NCBI GenBank assembly: GCA_943355085.1
Contig: CALREC010000004.1
Coordinates: 1 to 13,305 of the forward strand
Origin: Candidatus Altimarinota bacterium
Lineage (GTDB): Bacteria; Patescibacteriota; Gracilibacteria; BD1-5; UBA2023
Reading direction: 5' to 3'
DNA length: 13,305 nt
Both the position numbers and the translations under genes were made by a program. The notes under the pieces were generated by a model, which worked only from the letters and a program-made list of their open reading frames with translations, was not told the origin of the DNA and did no database searches. The first letter of the stretch is position 1. Each line of letters starts with the position of its first letter. Positions 1-5,708 of this stretch are shown piece after piece.

Positions 1-2
1 AA

Positions 3-1679
3 AAGATGGTCATGCCAGCAGCAGACTATTCATTCAATAAATCACATGCTGCCTGTTACTCTATGATCTCATATCAGACTGCCTATCTCAAAGCGTATTA
101 TCCAACAGAGTTCATGACCGCGCTGATGGTATCGGATGAAGAAGATATGGAGCGTATCACCATGGAAATCGGAGAATGTAAATCCAAAGGGATCAACATC
201 CTCCCCCCAGACGTGAATGAATCGATGAAACATTTTACATTTATCGACCGCAAACATATCCGCTTTGGACTCAAAGCGATCAAAGGACTCTGAGATGGTC
301 CCATCGATTCCATTCGTCGGAACCGTGAAAAAGCCCCGTATACGACCATCTATGAATTTATAGAACGCAATAGTGGAGATGTGATCAATAAAAAAGCTCT
401 CGAGGCGCTGATACTTTCCGGGGCCCTTGATAATCTTGGCGACCGTGCAAGTCTCGTAGCCTCGATCACCAAAATGAGTGCTGTTCAGAAAGAAAATGAA
501 AAAAAACTCTCCACAAGCCAGATCGGACTCTTCGATCTCGGAGATCATGGCACAGCAGATCTGAGATTTTCTCTCGAGAAAGCAAAACCGCTCACCTTCG
601 AAGAGCGTATCCGAGGAGAAAAACAATCCATCGGATATGGAGTCTCCGGACACGGTCTTGATGGTCTCAAACCCTATATAAACAAACGAACCATCGGCAT
701 GGAGCACATTGTAGCATGGCGAAAAAAAATGTCAGAGCGAGTGGTGGTGGAAGTGGAGCATGTGGAAGAGCACGCGGAGGAAGATGCTCATGGCCCTCAC
801 CCTAACCCTCTCCCAAAGAGAGAGGGAATTACAGAAAATACTATCTCCCCTCTACCTCTGGGAGAGGGGTCGGGGGTGAGGGCTGACCAAAAAACAGGTC
901 TTCCTCCAAAGAACTCCAAAAAAGAAGCGATGAAGCGAGTGCGACTCATTGGTCTCGTGACATCTGTGCGTCAAGTTCAAACCAAGACTGGTAAGATGAT
1001 GGCTATTGCGACCTGTGATAGTTTCGATTTCAAGTTCACAGTTCTCGTGTTCTCGAAAGAGTATGAGGCTCTCGGACCACTCCTCGAAGAAGATAAAATC
1101 ATCTTGGTTGAGGGTATTTTCCGTGGAAACGAAGAAAATGGCGAGATGGCCGTAACCGCTCAGACCATCCGTCCTTCAACCATAACATCTATCAGACAAC
1201 AAGCCAATGACATGAATCTTTTCGATGCCAAAGCACTGGTAAATCTCTCAGGATTTAGTGAAGAGATGGCAGAAATAGGGATTGTGGAAACTGAGAAGAA
1301 AAAAGAAGCAGTAAACTGAGAAGAAATCCTAGAAACCACAGAAACCACTATAATAGATCCTGGAATGTCTGATGAGAGCGAGGGGGAAAATGAAGAGGAA
1401 ACAGAGGAAGAAGTGGAAAATACTCACAGCCCTCACCCAAACCCTCTCCCAAGGGGAGAGGGTTTGGGGGTGAAGGCCGAGATACAAGAATATATCATCT
1501 TAGTCCCTTCTACTGCCTGCAGACAGGATCTCGTCGATCTCAAAACCTATCTAGAATGAGTTTCTCCAGGTGCCGTCGAGGTCTTCATCGATATTCAAGG
1601 TCAGAAAAAAGACACCAAAATCGCAATCCAGGATATAGAAGGAGTTAAAAAGTGGATGAGAGAGAAGAAGTGGATTTAG
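3..1679 (+). CDS. dnaE: DNA polymerase III alpha subunit, C-terminal part (5' end outside window)
   Basis: Catalytic subunit of the replicative DNA polymerase. 558 residues are visible and the N-terminal PHP, palm and thumb regions lie upstream. What is seen: the fingers-region signature FNKSHAACYSMISYQTAYLK (residues about 11-30), then ILPPDVN, FGLKAIKGLG-DGPID (92-103), LILSGALDNLG, and an OB-fold at about residues 312-389 beginning RVRLIGLVTSV. A small C-terminal domain follows and ends at TAG. TGA is read as Gly at 291, 1317 and 1557; the first falls on the glycine of the conserved KG-GEGP-type motif, so this is one intact frame, not three ORFs. Oddities: two palindromic repeats are translated in frame (about residues 264-294 and 476-492), each in a linker beside an acidic, Glu-rich stretch and outside the conserved domains. 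Family assignment is secure. Whether this is the genome's only DnaE cannot be seen. Confidence 0.95.
793..883. repeat. GC-rich palindromic repeat copy 1, in frame inside dnaE
   Basis: The left arm begins gccctcaccctaaccctctc and the right arm is its imperfect inverse, ending ggggtcgggggtgagggc. About 40 bases between them include a second small inverted pair (ctctccc/gagaggg). It is far more GC-rich than the flanking gene. It is translated within DnaE as peptides of the type PHPNPLPKREG and LPLGEGSGVRA. The same arm sequence returns at 1429-1477. Confidence 0.85.
1429..1477. repeat. GC-rich palindromic repeat copy 2, in frame inside dnaE
   Basis: Shorter relative of the element at 793-883. 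The arms are gccctcacccaaaccctctc and its near-complement ending gggggtgaaggc, separated by a 4-base loop, giving a hairpin with a stem of about 20 bp. It is translated in the same frame as copy 1, as PHPNPLPRGEGLGV, in the linker after the OB-fold. The DNA just upstream (1380-1420) encodes an acidic Glu-rich run. Confidence 0.85.
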
Positions 1680-1795
1680 GAAGATTGTTGATTTTTTCGG
1701 TATCCGAGAAACGACTCAAAAGATAAGAAAAATATTAAAATACAGCATTTCTGATTCAACAAAATCCAGACTCAGAGAGATTCTCCAAAAATCTT

Positions 1796-1822
1796 TTGCA
1801 TTATCTTCTTTTTCTATATAAT
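1796..1822 (+). promoter_or_regulatory. Probable promoter of tRNA-Phe
   Basis: A perfect TATAAT -10 box lies at 1817-1822. A weak -35 candidate TTGCAT at 1796-1801 gives a 15-bp spacer, and an offset choice (TTTTGC) gives 17. The -10 box ends 19 bases before the tRNA 5' end, so transcription would start close to the mature end. The rest of 1680-1795 shows nothing recognisable. Confidence 0.55.
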
Positions 1823-1841
1823 GCTCAGGCTTAAAAGCCAT

Positions 1842-1916
1842 GGCGGGGTAGCTCAGTGGTAGAGCAGCGGCCTGAAAAGCCGTGTGTCGGCAGTTCAATT
1901 CTGCCCCTCGCCACCA
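1842..1916 (+). tRNA. tRNA-Phe (anticodon GAA), CCA encoded
   Basis: The cloverleaf closes completely. The acceptor GGCGGGG pairs with CCTCGCC (one G-T). The D arm is GCTC/GAGC. The anticodon stem GCGGC/GCCGT encloses the loop CTGAAAA, giving anticodon GAA (Phe). The T arm is GGCAG-TTCAATT-CTGCC, followed by discriminator A and a genomically encoded CCA at 1914-1916. A strong -10 box lies upstream and a rho-independent terminator directly downstream. Confidence 0.96.
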
Positions 1917-1928
1917 TTTGAAAAAGAA

Positions 1929-1963
1929 AGACCCTCATTCGCAAGAATGGGGGTTTTGTTTTC
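1929..1963 (+). terminator. Rho-independent terminator after tRNA-Phe
   Basis: The stem CCCTCATTC / GAATGGGGG (one G-T pair) has a GCAA tetraloop at 1941-1944 and is followed by ttttgtttt. It begins 12 bases after the tRNA CCA end. Confidence 0.85.
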
Positions 1964-1976
1964 CAAAATGATTACT

Positions 1977-2123
1977 GGGCAGAATTGAAACCGTAGCGAT
2001 ACCGATGAGGAACGAGTCTGGGAAAAAAGCCAGTTGAAGCTGGCTTTTCATCGCAAGGCGTTTTTCTGCAAGCGAGTATCCGTGCGAATGCACGGTGCGA
2101 CACTGAAGAAAACAATTCTGCCC
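1977..2123 (+). other. Foldable non-coding region bounded by tRNA-derived arms
   Basis: No gene is seen here. Several nested pairings can be drawn by eye: 1977-1987 with 2113-2123 (11 bp, tRNA T-arm sequence and its inverse), 1990-1994 with 2092-2096, 1998-2002 with 2076-2080, 2003-2007 with 2049-2053, 2025-2033 with 2040-2048 (9-bp hairpin AAAAGCCAG/CTGGCTTTT), and a local hairpin ccgtgc-gaat-gcacgg at 2080-2095. Some of these exclude each other (2080-2095 competes with 1990-1994/2092-2096). It could be a small structured RNA or the remnant of a small mobile element. I do not recognise a known RNA family. Confidence 0.35.
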
Positions 2124-2145
2124 CTCGCCACCATTCTCATAATTT

Positions 2146-2184
2146 AAAAACTCTCTTTTTTACTGAAAGAGAGTTTTTGTTTTC
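2146..2184 (+). terminator. Terminator hairpin downstream of the tRNA-tail repeat
   Basis: The stem AAAAACTCTCTTT / AAAGAGAGTTTTT (2146-2158 with 2166-2178) is perfect over 13 bp and is followed by gttttcc. It starts 11 bases after the second tRNA-tail copy, as the first terminator follows the tRNA itself. This suggests the intervening region may be transcribed as a unit. Confidence 0.75.
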
Positions 2185-2264
2185 CACAAGGCTTTACAAA
2201 ATCAATATAATGAGATCAAAGCAGTCAGAAATAAAAGAATATTTGCACAATATTACAAAACAAT

Positions 2265-2292
2265 TTGATTTTCTCTTTCTTTTTTATATAAT
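2265..2292 (+). promoter_or_regulatory. Promoter of rplY
   Basis: TTGATT (2265-2270), a 16-bp spacer and TATAAT (2287-2292) precede the bL25 start codon by 35 bases. The stretch 2185-2264 shows nothing else recognisable. Confidence 0.7.
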
Positions 2293-2327
2293 CTCCCAGA
2301 TTTTATAGATATTACCCGTCTTTTTGT

Positions 2328-2972
2328 ATGGAAAAACTCACACTCGTTGCGGCTTCTCGTGACACTGAAACAAAGCTCTCAACAATACGAGCCAGTAAAA
2401 AAGTACCTGCCGTTGTCTACGGACACAATGTTACCTCTCAGGCCATTACCGTAGGAGCTTCTGAACTTCTGAAAATTTTCAGAAAATCTGGTAAAACACA
2501 TATCGTAGAACTCACTCTTGAGGGGAAAAAACAAGATGTGCTTATCCATGAAGTACAGAGAGCACCTGTCAGTGGTGATTTTCTTCATGTTGATTTTTTT
2601 GCAGTTTCTGCAACCGAAAAGATTCATGTTCAGATACCCGTTCACCTTACTGGTACTTCTCCTGCACAACTACAGGGTGGTCTCATCGAGCAAAATATGC
2701 ATATCGTGGAAGTAAAGTGTCTTCCAAAGCATTTGGTTGATGCGTTTGAAGCAGATCTCTCGAAACTTGAGAATCTTGGGGACATTATTCATGTCAAAGA
2801 TCTCGGTATCGATACTACCAAGTTTGATATACTCTCGGATCTTGATGGATCTATCGTTTCCATCCACCTTCCAAAAGGAGTTTCAGAAGAAGATGAAGTT
2901 TCTGTATCTGCTGCCGAAGTACCAAGCGTACAGGATGAGAAAAAAGCTGACAAGGAAACAAAGTCTCTGTAA
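2328..2972 (+). CDS. rplY: 50S ribosomal protein bL25, long CTC/TL5 form
   Basis: 5S rRNA-binding protein of the large ribosomal subunit. The protein has 214 residues. Its N-terminal L25 domain (about 1-92) carries the family's PAVVYGHN and VLIHEVQRAPVSGDFLHVDF motifs. It continues into the C-terminal beta domain of the long CTC/TL5 form (about 95-185, with IPVHLTG, GGLIEQ, and LGDIIHVKDL near the end), then a charged tail. The length fits the long form rather than the roughly 94-residue E. coli form. The gene is monocistronic, with its own promoter and terminator. The ATG at 2328 has no clear Shine-Dalgarno. All 12 glycines use GGN codons and none use TGA, unlike every other complete gene in the window. 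Stop is TAA. Confidence 0.95.
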   Translation: MEKLTLVAASRDTETKLSTIRASKKVPAVVYGHNVTSQAITVGASELLKIFRKSGKTHIVELTLEGKKQDVLIHEVQRAPVSGDFLHVDFFAVSATEKIHVQIPVHLTGTSPAQLQGGLIEQNMHIVEVKCLPKHLVDAFEADLSKLENLGDIIHVKDLGIDTTKFDILSDLDGSIVSIHLPKGVSEEDEVSVSAAEVPSVQDEKKADKETKSL

Positions 2973-2996
2973 AAACAGATCCTATAGTACTTTTAA

Positions 2997-3024
2997 AAAA
3001 GGAGAGGCCTACTCTCCTTTTACT
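2997..3024 (+). terminator. Terminator of rplY
   Basis: The hairpin GGAGAG-gccta-CTCTCC is extended by A/T pairs on both sides (AAA...TTT) and begins 24 bases after the rplY stop. Confidence 0.8.
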
Positions 3025-3096
3025 TTGTACAAGATATTCGCCTGATAAAAATAATCATAAAAAATATAAAACTCTTCTTTTTTTAAAAATTTTCGA

Positions 3097-3102
3097 TATA
3101 CT
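3097..3102 (+). promoter_or_regulatory. Possible -10 box for the thioredoxin-like/winged-helix unit
   Basis: TATACT lies 33 bases before the start at 3136. The only -35 candidates (T-rich, around 3074-3080) are weak, so this is tentative. Confidence 0.35.
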
Positions 3103-3135
3103 CATATCACAATACTTATTATCAATTATCACCTT

Positions 3136-3468
3136 ATGAAAATTGTTATCGTTGGAAGCGCGCCCATGAGCACAGATCTCTTCAACCGAACCGTAGAAAT
3201 TATCTGAGAGCTCGGCCTATCAGATGTTATTAATATTCGAGAGATGAATGATGAATCATATAAAATGGAGCTCGGTATAACGGAAAATCCAGCACTGTGT
3301 ATAGAAGAGGAAAGTATAGATTTTCGTGATGTTATTTTTCAAGGAATTATACCAGAAAAAGCAGAGATCAAATCTCTGCTTACTTCTATTGTAGGATGAG
3401 AAGAATCCGAGTGAGAAAGCTGTGGAACAGGTGGATGTGGAAGTTGTGGAACAGGTGGATGTCATTAA
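3136..3468 (+). CDS. Small thioredoxin-fold protein without CxxC, with Cys-rich C-terminal tail
   Basis: 110 residues with three TGA codons read as Gly (24, 88, 93). The pattern MKIVIVGSAP...VEIIGELGLSDVINIREM...LGITENPALCIEE resembles the small thioredoxin_3-type family: an N-terminal beta strand, then a helix, and a cis-proline loop at NPAL (Pro52) before a beta hairpin. The redox CxxC that normally follows the first strand is replaced by Ser8-Ala-Pro-Met11, so classical disulfide chemistry at that site is not expected. A unique tail, SCGTGGCGSCGTGGCH (95-110), carries four Cys and a terminal His from an 18-base duplicated unit, and could bind a metal or act as a redox tail (inference). It lies 15 bp upstream of a winged-helix gene, probably co-transcribed. 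Fold assignment is moderately sure; function is unknown. Confidence 0.65.
3421..3462 (+). repeat. Tandem duplication encoding the Cys-rich tail
   Basis: The 18-base unit tgtggaacaggtggatgt occurs at 3421-3438 and 3445-3462, separated by ggaagt (24-base period). Each unit encodes CGTGGC. Confidence 0.9.
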
Positions 3469-3483
3469 TTTTTAAGACCCTGT

Positions 3484-4101
3484 ATGATTCTCTCTAAACT
3501 ATTCGGATCAAACTGTCGCGCGAAGATCTTAGAAAAATTCTTTATAGAATATTCGGTATCCAATGATACAACGGGTATATTCATACGTGAACTCTGTCGT
3601 GATATAGATGAGCAGATTAATAGCGTAAGACGTGAACTGATTAACCTAGAAACCCTCGGCATATTGAAATCCCGCGAAGAAAATAAGAAAAAATTTTATA
3701 ATATTAATAGGAGTTGCCCTATATTTATAGAACTTTCTGAGATTTTTATAAAAACATACAATCCTATCGATCCACTCAAGATATTTTTTAAAGGAAAAAG
3801 AAATTTAAGTCTCATCACCATAGCAGATAGCCTCAAACAACTCACAAGCATAAAGTCCAATAATATCGTTGATATTTTTATCATATGAGAACTCGACAAG
3901 ATTGAGTTTAATAACTTTCTTGAAAAAACTTTTTTTCGTAGAAAAGTAAAATATGCAGTCATGTCAGAAGAAGATTTTATACATCGTCTCGAATACGATG
4001 ACAAACTCGTCCTCTCTATACTATCCCAAAAAAATATATTTTTTCTCAAAGATACACTCAACATACAGGATATCATCAATAAGAAAATTGTGAAATCATA
4101 A
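3484..4101 (+). CDS. Winged-helix regulator with degenerate nucleotidyltransferase-like domain
   Basis: 205 residues. Residues 1-75 look like an ArsR/MarR-type winged helix: a helix carrying ILEKFFIEYS, then TGIFIRELCRDIDEQINSVR as helix-turn-helix, then LINLETLGILKSREENKKKF as recognition-wing segment with typical basic residues. Residues about 95-205 follow the layout of transcriptional regulators fused to a nucleotidyltransferase fold (…VDIFIIG-ELD…VKYAVMSEEDFIHRLE…). The catalytic GSxARG and paired-Asp signature is absent: the equivalent stretch reads LITIADSLKQLT. The single TGA (3886) sits on the conserved glycine of the DxFIIG strand. It probably binds DNA and may regulate its own unit with the upstream thioredoxin-like gene. 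Stop is TAA. The winged-helix part is fairly sure; the degenerate transferase part is inference from pattern. Confidence 0.65.
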
Positions 4102-4102
4102 C

Positions 4103-4145
4103 AAATAAGGCAGTCTTTGATCGAAGACTGCCTTATTTTATTTTT
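4103..4145. terminator. Bidirectional terminator between convergent genes
   Basis: A near-perfect palindrome runs from 4103 to 4138 (AAATAAGGCAGTCTT / AAGACTGCCTTATTT, 15 bp, hexamer loop), with A-runs on the left and T-runs on the right. It begins right after the plus-strand TAA (4099-4101) and contains the minus-strand stop codon (4138-4140), so it can end both transcripts. Confidence 0.9.
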
Positions 4146-4890
4146 TAAAATGTTTCATATAATATTCTTTCGCTTCTGTAAGTTTTTTTACAACACACAC
4201 ATCGTCTCATGCTCATAGTTCCTTTGGTGCTACTTTCAGCGTAAAGTGCCCTTTGTATCATCATTCTGCAAGCTTAATCAAGAGACTTTCAAGAGGCATA
4301 TCTCCTTTTCCAGGAAGAAGATCTTCCTTGTTGCCAGTTTTATCCGAGAGATACACATTACAGATGCTATTTCCCAGTAGAGAAAAAGTTTTAATAAGAT
4401 CAGTACCACTTTCTGGATCAACATTTGAAATATGAAGCGCTGTCCTATCTGTGATTTTTTTGATAAGTGGAAGCGTAGCATCTCGATATTCTGGTATGAG
4501 AAAGAGAAATGTTTTTGGCTCTACATTGATGATAGTAATATCAATGTGTTTATTTCGTTGTTGTACCTTTGGAAGATATCCAGAAAACCATTCTCCATCT
4601 CGATCCAGTCTATGTGGTGGATAAAAGTTTACCACCTTGCTTCAGAGTATTTTTGCCATCTCGAGTATTTGATCTACTATCTTAGGAGTTATTCGACGTT
4701 CATAAGCAGTGATTCCAATGACCGGAATTTGAAACTCCTTCACGAGAGCCAATACATATTCAGAATTTTCTGTATCAAAATCAAGTGAATTCAGATCAAG
4801 ACAAATCCCATCATACTGAGCGTCTCGAGCCAAAGAAAAGACCTTATGAAGACCATATCATCTCAAAGAAGACGTCGAAAGAAGCATCAT
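4138..4890 (-). CDS. Sugar-phosphate isomerase/epimerase-like TIM-barrel protein
   Basis: 250 residues after reading six TGA codons as Gly; the standard code shows only fragments. The start is ATG at 4890, with a second ATG at 4887 also possible; a stop lies just upstream. The sequence follows the xylose isomerase-like/AP-endonuclease-2 TIM barrel: MMLLSTSSLRGYG, YDGICLDLNS, FQIPVIGITAYE, AKILGSKVVNFYPP, LLPGKGDMPLESLLIKLAE, then GYKGHFTLKVAPKELGAGDD and a final helix. The usual metal ligands of this family (Glu in the IEN strand, Asp in LDTGH, His in VHLKD, Glu in the last strand's LEV) appear replaced (IIN, HISN, VYLSD, LKV), so activity is doubtful. It is transcribed from its own strong promoter and ends in the shared terminator. 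Fold moderately sure; substrate unknown. Confidence 0.75.
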
Positions 4891-4919
4891 AAAAACAATA
4901 ATTTAGATATAACGTTTGC

Positions 4920-4948
4920 ATTATAACAGAAAACAGATAAAGAAGCAA
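4920..4948 (-). promoter_or_regulatory. Promoter of the TIM-barrel gene
   Basis: Read on the minus strand: TTGCTT (4948-4943), a 17-bp spacer and TATAAT (4925-4920), 29 bases upstream of the ATG at 4890. The divergent gene at 5023 starts 132 bp away. Confidence 0.7.
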
Positions 4949-4961
4949 ATAAAATAATTTA

Positions 4962-4967
4962 TTGACT
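4962..4967 (+). promoter_or_regulatory. Possible -35 box for the gene at 5023
   Basis: TTGACT lies 55 bases before the start codon. The -10 partner at canonical spacing (caaaat, 4985-4990) is weak, and a better TATAAA at 4992 is too far away. Tentative. Confidence 0.3.
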
Positions 4968-5022
4968 TTTCTATAAAAGTGTTCCAAAATATATAAAATA
5001 TTTATTTCTCATCTTTGTGCTC

Positions 5023-5472
5023 ATGCTAACACACAAGACAATAGAACACGTAAATCTATGAGCTAATCAACTTTCTTTGGATTTTTCAAACTCACCAGAA
5101 GCATCAAGAGCTCATATAGCCAATCGTATATATGCTATTACGAGCAAAGATAGCTCTTCATGTATAATTAATCCTCATTTTGAAAAAAGCAATATTCATG
5201 AAAATAAATTTAGTTTCTATTTTTCATATAAAGGAAGGAGTTATTTATTTAAGTGATCTTTCCATAAAAAAGAAGTAATAAATTTTTCAGAGAGGGACTC
5301 TTCATATGCACAAATTCACATAGATGAGAATCTACATGAGTTTTTTGGATGTCGCAATACTCATATTTATGATGTACCTACAATCTTTTCGGCAACAGAA
5401 CGTAAGGCGATTAAAGAAAAGGTGTATGATCTAATACAAACAATGAATAGTGAAATAGTATCTCCATACTAG
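5023..5472 (+). CDS. Hypothetical protein, 149 residues
   Basis: Visible only when TGA is read as Gly (5059-5061 and 5251-5253). It then runs from ATG at 5023 to TAG at 5470. The sequence begins MLTHKTIEHVNLGANQLSLD and ends with a helical segment, TERKAIKEKVYDLIQTMNSE. The middle is rich in aromatic and polar residues (HENKFSFYFSYKGRSYLFKG). There is no signal peptide, no membrane segment and no motif I recognise. It is divergent from the TIM-barrel gene and followed by a terminator, so probably monocistronic. The uninterrupted frame with clean ends supports a real gene; no function can be proposed. Confidence 0.7.
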
Positions 5473-5490
5473 TATAATCCTTGAATCAAG

Positions 5491-5526
5491 AAAATAGATA
5501 TCCCCCTTCAGGATAGCTATTTTTTA
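5491..5526 (+). terminator. Terminator of the hypothetical gene
   Basis: The stem AAATAGATATCC / GGATAGCTATTT (one mismatch) has the loop cccttca and is followed by a T-run at 5521. It begins 19 bases after the TAG stop. Confidence 0.75.
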
Positions 5527-5581
5527 ATGACTAAAATCTTGTTTGATTTTTTCGTCTAAACACATATACTTTGGCCAATAT

Positions 5582-5609
5582 TTTACAAAAATGGTCTTTA
5601 ATTTTTAAT
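5582..5609 (+). promoter_or_regulatory. Possible promoter of the LCP gene
   Basis: TTTACA (5582-5587), a 16-bp spacer and TTTAAT (5604-5609), giving a leader of roughly 90 bases. A small hairpin gagat-aaa-atctc near 5662-5674 lies in that leader. Otherwise the 236-bp gap before the gene shows nothing recognisable. Confidence 0.35.
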
Positions 5610-5708
5610 GCAATATTCTCCGTGTCTTTTAAAAAAACGAAACTCCCTCCTATTTGATGAGGAGATAAAATCTCTCAGTTTAACAGCTTTAAAAATCGTT
5701 ATTTTGCC

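Larger units (their letters stand above)
1896..2135. repeat. 23-bp direct repeat of the tRNA-Phe 3' end
   Basis: The last 21 bases of tRNA-Phe plus two following T residues (1896-1918) recur exactly at 2113-2135, 217 bp downstream. A 13-base inverted copy of the T-arm part (gggcagaattgaa) lies at 1977-1989. No integrase or other ORF lies between. The layout resembles an att-type duplication at a tRNA 3' end or a tRNA-derived repeat, but it may also be part of a structured RNA. Confidence 0.75.

Noticed and set aside
291..293. Interpreting in-frame TGA codons as frameshifts, decay or pseudogenes
   Set aside because: The frame stays the same on both sides at all of about 46 sites, in several essential genes with intact motifs. 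Decay would also give TAA, TAG and indels.
69..707. A 212-codon open frame on the minus strand
   Set aside because: It lies antisense to the clearly conserved DnaE coding frame, and its product has no recognisable motif. It is open by chance of codon usage.
793..1477. CRISPR array or rho-independent terminators at the dnaE palindromes
   Set aside because: There are only two unequal copies 600 bp apart with no spacer pattern, and translation continues through both in frame.
1990..2123. RNase P RNA or tmRNA
   Set aside because: A phrase like gaggaacgagtctggg loosely recalls the RNase P core, and the tRNA tail recalls tmRNA. The region is far too short, and the other conserved parts (second RNase P core, tmRNA tag frame, 5' acceptor half) are absent.
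2113..2135. A second tRNA gene
   Set aside because: Only the 3' T-arm strand and acceptor end are present. No matching 5' acceptor, D arm or anticodon arm lies upstream of this copy.
2379..3045. Open frames overlapping rplY on both strands
   Set aside because: They are shadows of a strongly conserved ribosomal protein gene and have no family features.
4253..4788. Plus-strand frames opposite the TIM-barrel gene
   Set aside because: The minus-strand reading gives a recognisable TIM-barrel protein with a good promoter and terminator. The plus-strand products are Trp/Phe-rich without motifs.
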